A stretch of 64,000 nucleotides of DNA from the NCBI RefSeq assembly GCF_932526225.1, contig NC_064046.1, forward strand, positions 11,059,719-11,123,718, given 5' to 3'. Position numbers and translations under genes: made by a program. This document shows, piece by piece, positions 1 through 12,400 of the stretch. How positions within the stretch are numbered: the stretch's first letter is position 1; each line of letters begins with the position of its first letter. The DNA comes from Nematostella vectensis (taxonomy: Eukaryota; Cnidaria; Anthozoa; Actiniaria; Edwardsiidae). Below the pieces are notes generated by a model, which worked only from the letters and a program-made list of their open reading frames with translations, made no database searches and was not told the origin of the DNA.

Positions 1-1173
1 TCGATAGTCCGATCCTCTCCAGGAGCACAATTTTTATTTTCTAAAATATTATCTCAGTTATAATCATGTAAGATATTCTTTTAAATCCTTTATGTACGTT
101 CTCCTGTGGCACAGTCGGTTAGCGCGTCGTACTTATAGGCAGTACTGGCTTGTCCCGTGGGTGCCATGAAATGCAAAGGTCGAGAGTCCGATCCTCTCCA
201 GGGGCACAATTTTATTTTCTTAAAAAGTATCTAAGTGAATAATCATGAAAGACATTCTTGTAAATCCTTGATGTAATTGCTCCTGTGGCACAGTCGGTTG
301 GCGCGTCGTACTTATAGGCAGTACGGGCGTGTCCCGTGGGTGCCATGAAATGCGAAGGTCGAGAGTTCGATCCTCTCCAGGAGCACAATTTATTTTTTCT
401 TAAATAGTATCTCAGTGTATAATCATGTAAGATATTCTTTTAAATCCTTGATGTAAGTGCTCCTGTGGCACAGTCGGCTAGCGCGTCGTACTTATAGGCA
501 GTACGGGCGTGTCCCGTGTGCGCCATGAAATGCGAAGGTCGAGAGTTCGATCCTCTCCAGGAGCACAATTTTTATTTTCTTAACTAGTATCTCAGTGTAT
601 AATCATGTAAGATATTCTTTTAAATCCTTGATGTAAGTGCTCCTGTGGCACAGTCTGTTAGCGCGTCGTACTTATAGGCAGTACGGGCGTGTCCTGTGGG
701 CGCCATCAAATGCGAAGGTCGAGTCGATCCTCTCCAGGAGCACAATTTGTATTTTCTTAAATAGTATCTCAGTGTATAATAATGTAAGATATTCTTTTAA
801 ATCCTTGATGTACGTGCTCCTGTGACACAGTCGGTTAGCCCGTCGTACTTATAGGCAGTACGGGCGTGTCCCGCGGGCGCCATGAAATGCGAAGGTCGAG
901 AGTTCGATCTTCTCCAGGAGCACAATTTATTTTTTCTTAAATAGTATCTCAGTGTTTAATCATGTAAGATATTCTTTTAAATCCTTGATGAAGTTCTCCT
1001 GTGGCACAGTCGGTTTGCGCGTCGTACTTATAGGCAGTACGGGCGTGTCCCGTGGGCGCCATGAAATGCGAAGGTCGAGAGTTCGATCCTCTCCAGGAGC
1101 ACAAATTTTATTTTCTAAAAATGTATCAAGTGAATAATCATGAAAGATATTCTTTTAAATCCTTGATGTAAGT

Positions 1174-1280
1174 GCTCCTGTGGCACAGTCGGTTAGCGCG
1201 TCGTACTTAAAGGCAGTACTGGCTTGTCCCGTGGGTGCCATGAAATGCAAAGGTCGAGAGTCCGATCCTCTCCAGGGGCA
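1174..1280 (+). pseudogene. Array member with anticodon changed to UAA and a defective T loop
   Basis: The loop reads CT-TAA-A instead of CT-TAT-A, so a mature product would carry a UAA (Leu) anticodon on an Ile body. The same copy has T loop TCCGATC in place of TTCGATC, losing the invariant U55 and weakening the B box. It also has TGCAA in the 3' anticodon strand, giving a C-A mismatch, and GGGGCA at the acceptor end. It is probably a non-functional tRNA pseudogene rather than a suppressor-type tRNA. About 15 copies, nearly all in the first 11 kb, share the TCC T-loop variant (for example those starting at 100, 2251, 2430, 3514, 4592, 4939, 5477, 5834, 6736, 9978, 10337 and 10875). Confidence 0.7.
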
Positions 1281-4200
1281 CAATTTTATTTTCTTAAAAA
1301 GTATCTAAGTGAATAATCATGAAAGACATTCTTGTAAATCCTTGATGTAAGTGCTCCTGTGGCACAGTCGGTTGGCGCGTCGTACTTATTGGCAGTACGG
1401 GCGTGTCCCGTGGGTGCCATGAAATGAGAAGGTCGAGAGTTCGATCCTCTCCAGGAGCACAATTTATTTTTTCTTAAATAGTATCTAAGTGAATAATCAT
1501 GAAAGACTATCTTTTAAATCCTTGATGTAAGTGCTCCTGTGGCACAGTCGGTTAGCGCGTCGTACTTATAGGCAGTACGGGCGTGTCCCGCGGGCGCCAT
1601 GAAATACGAAGGTCGAGAGTTCGATCCTCTCCAGAAGCACAATTTTATTTTCTAAAATAGTATCTCAGTGTATAATCAGGTAAGATATTCTTTTAAATCC
1701 TTTATGTACGTGCTCCTGTGGCACAGTCGGTTAGCGCGTCGTACTTATAGGCAGTACGGGCGTGTCCCGTGGGCGCCATGAAATGCGAAGGTCGAGAGTT
1801 CGATCCTCTCCAGAAGCAACATTTTATTTTCCTAAAAAGTATCTAAGTGAATAATCATGAAAGACATTCTTTTAAATCCTTGATGTAAGTGCTCCTGTGG
1901 CACAGTCGGTTAGCGCGTCGTACTTATAGGCAGCACGGGCGTGTCCCGTGGGCGCCAAGAAATGCGAAGGTCGAGAGTTCGATCCTCTCCAGGAGCACAA
2001 TTTTTATTTTCTTAAATAGTATCTCAGTGTATAATAATGTAAGATATTCTTTTAAATCCTTGATGTAAGTGCTCCTGTGGCACAGTCGGTTAGCGCGTCG
2101 TATTTATAGGCAGTACGGGCGTGTCCAGCGGGCGCCATAAAATGCGAAGGTCGAGAGTTCGATCCTCTCCAGGAGCACAAATGTTATTTTCTAAAAATGT
2201 ATCTAAGTGAATAATCATGAAAGATATTCTTTTAAATCCTTGATGTAAGTGCTCCTGTGGCACAGTCGGTTAGCGCGTCGTACTTATAGGCAGTACTGGC
2301 TTGTCCCGTGGGTGCCATGAAATGCAAAGTTCGAGAGTCCGATCCTCTCCAGGAGCACAATTTTTATTTTCTAAAATATTATCTCAGTTATAATCATGTA
2401 AGATATTCTTTTAAATCCTTGATGTAAGTGCTCCTGTGGCACAGTCGGTTAGCGCGTCGTACTTATAGGCAGTACTGGCTTGTCCCGTGGGTGAAATGAA
2501 ATGCAAAGGTCGAGAGTCCGATCCTCTCCAGGGGCACAATTTTATTTTCTTAAAAAGTATCTAAGTGAATAATCATGAAAGACATTCTTGTAAATCCTTG
2601 ATGTAAGTGCTCCTGTGGCACAGTCGGTTGGCGCGTCGTACTTATTGGCAGTACGGGCGTGTCCCGTGGGTGCCATGAAATGCGAAGGTCGAGAGTTCGA
2701 TCCTCTCCAGGAGCACAATTTATTTTTTCTTAAATAGTATCTCAGTGTATAATCATGTAAGATATTCTTTTAAATCCTTGATGTAAGTGCTCCTGTGGCA
2801 CAGTCGGCTAGCGCGTCGTACTTATAGGCAGTACGGGCGTGTCCCGTGGGCGCCATGAAATGCGAAGGTCGAGAGTTCGATCCTCTCCAGGAGCAACATT
2901 TTATTTTCCTAAAAAGTATCTAAGTGAATAATCATGAAAGACATTCTTTTAAATCCTTGATGTAAGTGCTCCTGTGGCACAGTCTGTTAGCGCGTCGTAC
3001 TTATAGGCAGTACGGGCGTGTCCTGTGGGCGCCATCAAATGCGAAGGTCGAGTCGATCCTCTCCAGGAGCACAATTTTTATTTTCTTAAATAGTATCTCA
3101 GTGTATAATAATGTAAGATATTCTTTTAAATCCTTGATGTAAGTGCTCCTGTGGCACAGTCGGTTAGCGCGTCGTATTTATAGGCAGTACGGGCGTGTCC
3201 AGCGGGCGCCATAAAATGCGAAGGTCGAGAGTTCGATCCTCTCCAGGAGCACAAATTTTATTTTCTAAAAATGTATCTAAGTGAATAATCATGAAAGATA
3301 TTCTTTTAAATCCTTGATGTAAGTGCTCCTGTGGCACAGTCGGTTAGCGCGTCGTACTTATAGGCAGTACGGGCGTGTCCCGCGGGCGCCATGAAATGCG
3401 AAGGTCGAGAGTTCGATCCTCTCCAGGAGCACAATTTTTATTTTCTAAAATATTATCTCAGTTATAATAATGTAAGATATTCTTTTAAATCCTTTATGTA
3501 CGTTCTCCTGTGGCACAGTCGGTTAGCGCGTCGTACTTATAGGCAGTACTGGCTTGTCCCGTGGGTGACATGAAATGCAAAGGTCGAGAGTCCGATCATC
3601 TTCAAGAGCACAATTTTATTTTCTTAAAAAAGTATCTAAGTGAATAATCATGAAAGACATTCTTTTAAATCCTTGATGTAAGTGCTCCTGTGGCACAGTC
3701 GGTTAGCGCGTCGTACTTATAGGCAGTACGGGCGTGTCCCGTGGGCGCCAATAAATGCGAAGGTCGAGAGTTCGATCCTCTCCAGAAGCACAATTTTATT
3801 TTCTAAAATAGTATCTCAGTGTATAATCAGGTAAGATATTCTTTTAAATCCTTTATGTACGTGCTCCTGTGGCACAGTCGGTTAGCGCGTCGTACTTATA
3901 GGCAGTACGGGCGTGTCCCGTGGGCGCCATGAAATGCGAAGGTCGAGAGTTCTATTCTCTCCAGGAGCACAATTTTTATTTTCTAAAAAAGTATCTAAGT
4001 GAATAATCATGAAAGACTATCTTTTAAATCATTGATCTAAGTGCTCCTTTGGCACAGTCGGTTAGCGCGTCGTATTTATAGGCAGTACGGGTGTGTCCCG
4101 CGCGCGCCATGAAATACGAAGGTCGAGAGTTCGATCCTCTCCAGGAGCACAATTTTTATTTTCTTAAATAGTATCTCAGTGTATAAACATGTAATATATT

Positions 4201-4412
4201 CTTTTAAATCTTTGATGTAAGTGCTCCTGTGGCACAGTCGGTTAGCGCGTCGTACTTATAGGCAGTACGGGCGTGTCCCGCGGGCGCCATGAAATGCGAA
4301 GGTCGAGAGTTCGATCCTCTCCAGGAGCACAAATTTTATTTTCTAAAAATGTATCTAAGTGAATAATCATTAAAGATATTCTTTTAAATCCTTGATGTAA
4401 GTGCTCCTGTGG

Positions 4413-6192
4413 CACAGTCGGTTAGCGCGTCGTACTTATAGGCAGTACGGGCGTGTCCCGTGGGCGCCATAAAATGCGAAGGTCGAGAGTTCGATCCTCC
4501 CCAGGAGCACAATTTTTATTTTCTAAAATATTATCTCAGTTATAATAATGTAAGATATTCTATTAAATCCTTTATGTAAGTTCTCCTGTGGCACAGTCGG
4601 TTAGCGCGTCGTACTTATAGGCAGTACTGGCTTGTCCCGTGGGTGACATGAAATGCAAAGGTCGAGAGTCCTATCCTCTCCAGAAGCACAATTTTATTTT
4701 CTTAAAAAGTATCTAAGTGAATAATCATGAAAGACATTCTTTTAAATCCTTGATGTAAGTGCTCCTGTGGCACAGTCGGTTATCGCGTCGTACTTATAGG
4801 CAGTACGGGCGTGTCCCGTGGGCGCCAAAAAATGCGAAGGTCGGGAGTTCGATCCTCTCCAGAAGCACAATTTTATTTTCTAAAATATTATCTCAGTTAT
4901 AATCATGTAAGATATTCTTTTAAATCCTTTATGTACGTTCTCCTGTGGCACAGTCGGTTAGCGCGTCGTACTTATATGCAGTACTGGCTTGTCCCGTGGG
5001 TGCCATGAAATGCAAAGGTCGAGAGTCCGATCCTTTCCAGGAGCACAATTTTATTTTCTTAAAATGTATCTAAGTGAATAATCATGAAAGACTTTCTTGT
5101 AAATACTTGATGTAAGTGCTCCTGTGGCACAGTCGGTTGGCGCGTCGTACTTATAGGCAGTACGGGCGTGTCCCATGGGCGCCATGAAATGCGAAGGTCG
5201 AGAGTTCGATCCTCTCCAGGAGCACAAATTTTATTTTCTAAAAATGTATCTAAGTGAATAATCATTAAAGATATTCTTTTAAATCCTTGATGTAAGTGCT
5301 CCTGTGGCACAGTCGGTTAGCGCGTCGTACTTATAGGCAGTACGGGCGTGTCCCGTGGGCGCCATGAAATGCGAAGGTCGAGAGTTCGATCCTCCCCAGG
5401 AGCACAATTTTTATTTTCTAAAATATTATCTCAGTTATAATAATGTAAGATATTCTATTAAATCCTTTATGTAAGTTCTCCTGTGGCACAGTCGGTTAGC
5501 GCGTCGTACTTATAGGCAGTACTGGCTTGTCCCGTGGGTGACATGAAATGCAAAGGTCGAGAGTCCTATCCTCTCCAGGAGCACAATTTTATTTTCTTAA
5601 AAAGTATCTAAGTGAATAATCATGAAAGACATTCTTTTAAATCCTTGATGTAAGTGCTCCTGTGGCACAGTCGGTTATCGCGTCGTACTTATAGGCAGTA
5701 CGGGCGTGTCCCGTGGGCGCCAAAAAATGCGAAGGTCGGGAGTTCGATCCTCTCCAGAAGCACAATTTTATTTTCTAAAATATTATCTCAGTTATAATCA
5801 TGTAAGATATTCTTTTAAATCCTTTATGTACGTTCTCCTGTGGCACAGTCGGTTAGCGCGTCGTACTTATATGCAGTACTGGCTTGTCCCGTTGGTGCCA
5901 TGAAATGCAAAGGTCGAGAGTCCGATCCTCTCCAGGAGCACAATTTTATTTTCTTAAAATGTATCTAAGTGAATAATCATGAAAGACTTTCTTGTAAATA
6001 CTTGATGTAAGTGCTCCTGTGGCACAGTCGGTTGGCGCGTCGTACTTATAGGCAGTACGGGCGTGTCCCATGGGCGCCATGAAATGCCAAGGTCGAGAGT
6101 TCGATACTCTCCAGGAGCACAATTTATTTTTTCTTAAATAGTATCTCATTTTATAATCATGTAAGATATTCTTTTAAATCCTTGATGTTAGT
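4413..6192 (+). repeat. Higher-order duplication of five tRNA units
   Basis: Units starting at 4413, 4592, 4771, 4939 and 5118 are matched in order by those at 5298, 5477, 5656, 5834 and 6013. They share rare variants: a TATCGCG change after the D loop in the third, ATATGCAG at the exon-intron border in the fourth, and CCTATCC in the T arm of the second. The shift is about 890 bp, five monomers. A second five-unit duplication links units 9440-10336 with 10337-11233, again sharing ATATGCAG and CCTATCC markers. Units 12855-13215 recur at 13932-14292, a six-unit shift. This is the signature of unequal crossing over in a satellite-like array. Confidence 0.75.
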
Positions 6193-6372
6193 GCTCCTGT
6201 GGCACAGTCGGTTAGCGCGTTGTACTTATAGGCAGTACGGGCGTGTCCTGTGGGCGCCGTCAAATGCGAAGGTCGAGAGTTCGATCCTCTCCAGGAGCAC
6301 AATTTTTATTTTCTTAAATAGTATCTCAGTGTATAATAATGTAAGATATTCTTTTAAATCCTTGATGTAAGT

Positions 6373-6479
6373 GCTCCTGTGGCACAGTCGGTTAGCGCGT
6401 CGTACTTATAGGCAGTACGGGCGTGTCCCGCGGGCGCCATGAAATGCGAAGGTCGAGAGTTCGATCCTCTCCAGGAGCA
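6373..6479 (+). tRNA. Consensus array member: tRNA-Ile(UAU) with 33-nt intron
   Basis: This copy matches the array consensus. The acceptor stem GCTCCTG pairs perfectly with CAGGAGC, followed by discriminator A. The A box (TGGCACAGTCGG) and B box (AGTTCGATCC) fit Pol III promoters. The D stem GCAC/GCGC has one A-C mismatch. The anticodon stem TCGTA/TGCGA closes a loop CT-TAT-A, so the anticodon is UAU, reading the Ile codon AUA. The intron of about 33 nt follows base 37, the canonical position. It contains CAGTAC, also found in the introns of vertebrate tRNA-Ile(UAU) genes, which can pair back to the anticodon arm, and a CGGG/CCCG hairpin. The T stem GAGAG/CTCTC is perfect. Spliced length is 74 nt before CCA addition. 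A T5 run lies just downstream. Confidence 0.93.
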
Positions 6480-9400
6480 CAATTTATTTATTTCTTTTAA
6501 TAGTATCTCAGTGTTTAATCATGTAAGATATTCTTTTAAATCCTTGATGTAAGTGCTCCTGTGGCACAGTCGGTTAGCGCGTCTTACTTATAGACAGTAC
6601 GTGCGTGTCCCGCGGTCGCCATGAAATGCGAAGGTCGAGAGTTCAATCCTCTCCAGGAGCACAAATTATTTTTTCTTTAAATAGTATCTCAGTGTTTAAT
6701 CATGTAAGATATTCTTTTAAATCCTTGATGTAAGTGCTCCTGTGGCACAGTCGGTTAGCGCGTCGTACTTATAGGCAGTACGGGCGTGTCCCGTGGGTGC
6801 CATGAAATGCAAAGGTCGAGAGTCCGATCCTCTCCAGGAGCACAATTTTATTTTCTTAAAAAGTATCTAAGTGAATAATCATGAAAGACTTTCTTGTAAA
6901 TACTTGATATAATTGCTCCTGTGGCACAGTCGGTTGGCGCGTCGTACTTATAGGCAGTACGGGCGTGTCCCATGGGCGCCATGAAATGCCAAGGTCGAGA
7001 GTTCGATCCTCTCCAGGAGCACAATTTATTTTTTCTTAAATAGTATCTCATTGTATAATCATGTAAGATATTCTTTTAAATCCTTGATGTTAGTGCTCCT
7101 GTGGCACAGTCGGTTAGCGCGTCGTACTTATAGGCAGTACGGGCGTGTCCTGTGGGCGCCGTCAAATACGAAGGTCGAGAGTTCGATCCTCTCCAGGAGC
7201 ACAATTTTTATTTTCTTAAATAGTATCTCAGTGTATAATAATGTAAGATATTCTTTTAAATCCTTGATGTAAGTGCTCCTGTGGCACAGTCGGTTAGCGC
7301 GTCGTACTTATAGGCAGTACGGGCGTGTCCCGCGGTCGCCATGAAATGCGAAGGTCGAGAGTTCGATCCTCTCCAGGAGCACAAATTATTTTTTCTTTAA
7401 ATAGTATCTCAGTGTTTAATCATGTAAGATATTCTTTTAAATCCTTGATGTAAGTGCTCCTGTGGCACAGTCGGTTAGCGCGTCGTACTTATAGGCAGTA
7501 CGGGCGTGTCCCGCGGGCGCCATGAAATGCGAAGGTCGAGAGTTCGATCCTCTCCAGGAGCACAATTTATTTATTTCTTAAATAGTATCTCAGTGTTTAA
7601 TCATGTAAGATATTCTTTTATATCCTTGATGTAAGTGCTCCTGTGGCACAGTCGGTTAGCGCGTCGTACTTATAGGCAGTACGGGCGTGTCCCGTGGGCG
7701 CCAAGAAATGCGAAGGTCGAGAGTTCGATCCTCTCCAGGAGCACAATTTCTATTTTCTTAACTAGTATCTCAGTGTTTAATCATGTAAGATATTCTTTTA
7801 AATCCTTGATGTAAGTGCTCCTGTGGCACAGTCGGTTTGCGCGTCGTACTTATAGGCAGTACGGGCGTGTCCCGTGGGCGCCAAGAAATGCGAAGGTCGA
7901 GAGTTCGATCCTCTCCAGGAGCACAATTTCTATTTTCTTAACTAGTATCTCAGTGTTTAATCATGTAAGATATTCTTTTAAATCCTTGATGTAAGTGCTT
8001 CTGTGGCACAGTCGGTTAGCGCGTCGTACTTATAGGCAGTACGGGCGTGTCCCGCGGGCGCCATGAAATGCGAAGGTCGAGAGTTCGATCCTCTCCAGGA
8101 GCACAATTTATTTATTTCTTAAATAGTATCTCAGTGTTTAATCATGTAAGATATTCTTTTATATCCTTGATGTAAGTGCTCCTGTGGCACAGTCGGTTAG
8201 CGCGTCGTACTTATAGGCAGTACGGGCGTGTCCCGTGGGCGCCAAGAAATGCGAAGGTCGAGAGTTCGATCCTCTCCAGGAGCACAATTTATTTATTTCT
8301 TAAATAGTATCTCAGTGTTTAATCATGTAAGATATTCTTTTATATCCTTGATGTAAGTGCTCCTGTGGCACAGTCGGTTAGCGCGTCGTACTTATAGGCA
8401 GTACGGGCGTGTCCCGTGGGCGCCAAGAAATGCGAAGGTCGAGAGTTCGATCCTCTCCAGGAGCACAATTTCTATTTTCTTAACTAGTATCTCAGTGTTT
8501 AATCATGTAAGATATTCTTTTAAATCCTTGATGTAAGTGCTCCTGTGGCACAGTCGGTTAGCGCGTCGTACTTATAGGCAGTACGGGCGTGTTCCGTGGG
8601 CGCCAAGAAATGCGAAGGTCGAGAGTTCGATCCTCTCCAGGAGCACAATTTCTATTTTCTTAACTAGTATCTCAGTGTTTAATCATGTAAGATATTCTTT
8701 TAAATCCTTGATGTAAGTGCTCCTGTGGCACAGTCGGTTAGCGCGTCGTACTTATAGGCAGTACGGGCGTGTCCCGCGGGCGCCATGAAATGCGAAGGTC
8801 GAGAGTTCGATCCTCTCCAGGAGCACAATTTATTTATTTCTTAAATAGTATCTCAGTGTTTAATCATGTAAGATATTCTTTTATATCCTTGATGTATGTG
8901 CTCCTGTGGCACAGTCGGTTAGCGCGTCGTACTTATAGGCAGTACGGGCGTGTCCCGTGGGCGCCAAGAAATGCGAAGGTCGAGAGTTCGATCCTCTCCA
9001 GGAGCACAATTTCTATTTTCTTAAATAATATGTCAGTGTATAATGATGTAAGATATTCTTTTAAATACTTGATGTAAGTGCTCCTGTGGCACAGTCGGTT
9101 AGCGCGTCGTACTTATAGGCAGTACGGGCGTGTCCCGCGGGCGCCATGAAATGCGAAGGTCGAGAGTTCGATCCTCTCCACTAGCACAAATTTTATTTTC
9201 TAAAAATGTATCTAAGTGAATAATCATGAAAGATATTCTTTCAAATCATTGATGTAAGTGCTCCTGTGGCACAGTCGGTTAGCGCGTCGTACTTATAGGC
9301 AGTACTGGCTTGTCCCGTGGGTGCCATGAAATGCGAAGGTCGAGAGTTCGATCCTCTCCAGGAGCACAATTTTTATTTTCTAAAAAAGTATCTAAGTGAA

Positions 9401-12400
9401 TAATCATGAAAGACTATCTTTTAAATCCTTGATGTAAGTGCTCCTGTGGCACAGTCGGTTAGCACGTCGTACTTATAGGCAGTACGGGCGTGTCCCTTGG
9501 GCGCCATGAAATGCGAAGGTCGAGAGTCCTATCCTCTCCAGGAGCACAATTTTATTTTCTTAAAAAGTATCTAAGTGAATAATCATGAAAGACATTCTTT
9601 TAAATCCTTGATGTAAGTGCTCCTGTGGCACAGTCGGTTATCGCGTCGTACTTATAGGCAGTACTGGCTTGTCCCGTGGGCGCCATGAAATGCGAAGGTC
9701 GAGAGTTCGATCCTCTCCAGGAGCACAATTTTTATTTTCTAAAAAAGTATCTAAGTGAATAATCATGAAAGACTATCTTTTAAATCATTGATCTAAGTGC
9801 TCCTGTGGCACAGTCGGTTAGCACGTCGTACTTATAGGCAGTACGGGCGTGTCCCGTGGGCGCCATGAAATGCAAAGGTCGAGAGTTCGATCCTCTCCAG
9901 GAGCACAATTTTTATTTTCTAAAATATTATCTCAGTTATAATCATGTAAGATATTCTTTTAAATCATTTATGTACGTTCTCCTGTGGCACAGTCGGTTAG
10001 CGCGTCGTACTTATATGCAGTACTGGCTTGTCCCGTGGGTGCCATGAAATGCAAAGGTCGAGAGTCCGATCCTCTCCAGGAGCACAATTTTATTTTCTTA
10101 AAAAGTATCTAAGTGAATAATCATGAAAGACTTTCTTGTAAATACTTGATGTAAGTGCTCCTGTGGCACAGTCGGTTGGCGCGTCGTACTTATAGGCAGT
10201 ACGGGCGTGTCCCATGGGCGCCATGAAATGCCAAGGTCGAGAGTTCGATCCTCTCGAGGAGCACAATTTATTTTTTCTTAAATAGTATCTCATTGTATAA
10301 TCATGTAAGATATTCTTTTAAATCCTTGATGTAAGTGCTCCTGTGGCACAGTCGGTTAGCGCGTCGTACTTATAGGCAGTACTGGCTTGTCCCGTGGGTG
10401 ACATGAAATGCAAAGGTCGAGAGTCCTATCCTCTCCAGGAGCACAATTTTATTTTCTTAAAAAGTATCTAAGTGAATAATCATGAAAGACATTCTTTTAA
10501 ATCCTTGATGTAAGTGCTCCTGTGGCACAGTCGGTTATCGCGTCGTACTTATAGGCAGTACTGGCTTGTCCCGTGGGCGCCATGAAATGCGAAGGTCGAG
10601 AGTTCGATCCTCTCCAGGAGCACAATTTTTATTTTCTAAAAAAGTATCTAAGTGAATAATCATGAAAGACTATCTTTTAAATCATTGATCTAAGTGCTCC
10701 TGTGGCACAGTCGGTTAGCACGTCGTACTTATAGGCAGTACGGGCGTGTCCCGTGGGCGCCATGAAATGCGAAGGTCGAGAGTTCGATCCTCTCCAGGAG
10801 CACAATTTTTATTTTCTAAAATATTATCTCAGTTATAATCATGTAAGATATTCTTTTAAATCATTTATGTACGTTCTCCTGTGGCACAGTCGGTTAGCGC
10901 GTCGTACATATATGCAGTACTGGCTTGTCCCGTGGGTGCCATGAAATGCAAAGGTCGAGAGTCCGATCCTCTCCAGGAGCACAATTTTATTTTCTTAAAA
11001 AGTATCTAAGTGAATAATCATGAAAGACTTTCTTGTAAATACTTGATGTAAGTGCTCCTGTGGCACAGTCGGTTGGCGCGTCGTACTTATAGGCAGTACG
11101 GGCGTGTCCCATGGGCGCCATGAAATGCCAAGGTCGAGAGTTCGATCCTCTCCAGGAGCACAATTTATTTTTTCTTAAATAGTATCTCATTGTATAATCA
11201 TGTAAGATATTCTTTTAAATCCTTGATGTAAGTGCTCCTGTGGCACAGTCGGTTAGCGCGTCGTACTTATAGGCAGTACGGGCGTGTCCCGCGGGCGCCA
11301 TGAAATGCGAAGGTCGAGAGTTCGATCCTCTCCAGGAGCACAATTTTTATTTTCTTAACTAGTATCTCAGTGTATAATCATGTAAGATATCCTTTTAAAT
11401 CCTTGATGTAAGTGCTCCTGTGGCACAGTCGGTTAGCGCGTCGTACTTATAGGCAGTACGGGCGTGTCCTGTGGGCGCCATCAAATGCGAAGGTCGAGAG
11501 TTCGATCCTCTCCAGGAGTACAATTTTTATTTTCTTAAATAGTATGTCAGTGTATAATGATGTAAGATATTCTTTTAAATCCTTGATGTAAGTGCTCCTG
11601 TGGCACAGTCGGTTAGCGCGTCGTACTTATAGGCAGTACGGGCGTGTCCCGCGGTCGCCATGAAATGCGAAGGTCGAGAGTTCGATCCTCTCCAGGAGCA
11701 CAATTTATTTATTTCTTAAATAGTATCTCAGTGTTTAATCATGTAAGATATTCTTTTATATCCTTGATGTAAGTGCTCCTGTGGCACAGTCGGTTAGCGC
11801 GTCGTACTTATAGGCAGTACGGGCGTGTCCCGTGGGCGCCAAGAAATGCGAAGGTCGAGAGTTCGATCCTCTCCAGGAGCACAATTTCTATTTTCTTAAA
11901 TAATATGTCAGTGTATAATGATGTAAGATATTCTTTTAAATACTTGATGTAAGTGCTCCTGTGGCACAGTCGGTTAGCGCGTCGTACTTATAGGCAGTAC
12001 GGGCGTGTCCCGCGGGCGCCATGAAATGCGAAGGTCGAGAGTTCGATCCCCTCCACTAGCACAAATTTTATTTTCTAAAAATGTATCTAAGTGAATAATC
12101 ATGAAAGATATTCTTTTAAATCCTTGATGTAAGTGCTCCTGTGGCACAGTCGGTTAGCGCGTCGTACTTATAGGCAGTACTGGCTTGTCCCGTGGGTGCC
12201 ATGAAATGCGAAGGTCGAGAGTTCGATCCTCTCCAGGAGCACAATTTTTATTTTCTTAAAGAGTATGTCAGTGTATAATGATGTAAGATATTCTTTTAAA
12301 TCCTTGATGTAAGTTCTCCTGTTGCACAGTCGGTTAGCGCATCGTACTTATAGGCAGTACGGGCGTGTCCCGCGGGCACCATGAAATGCGAAGGTCGAGA

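Noticed and set aside
5059-11190. Minus-strand ORFs with APGEDRTLDLRI- or SNSRPWHFMAPMGHAR-like peptides across the array
   Set aside because: They are antisense readings of the tRNA genes; such peptides are well-known false proteins from tRNA-containing DNA.
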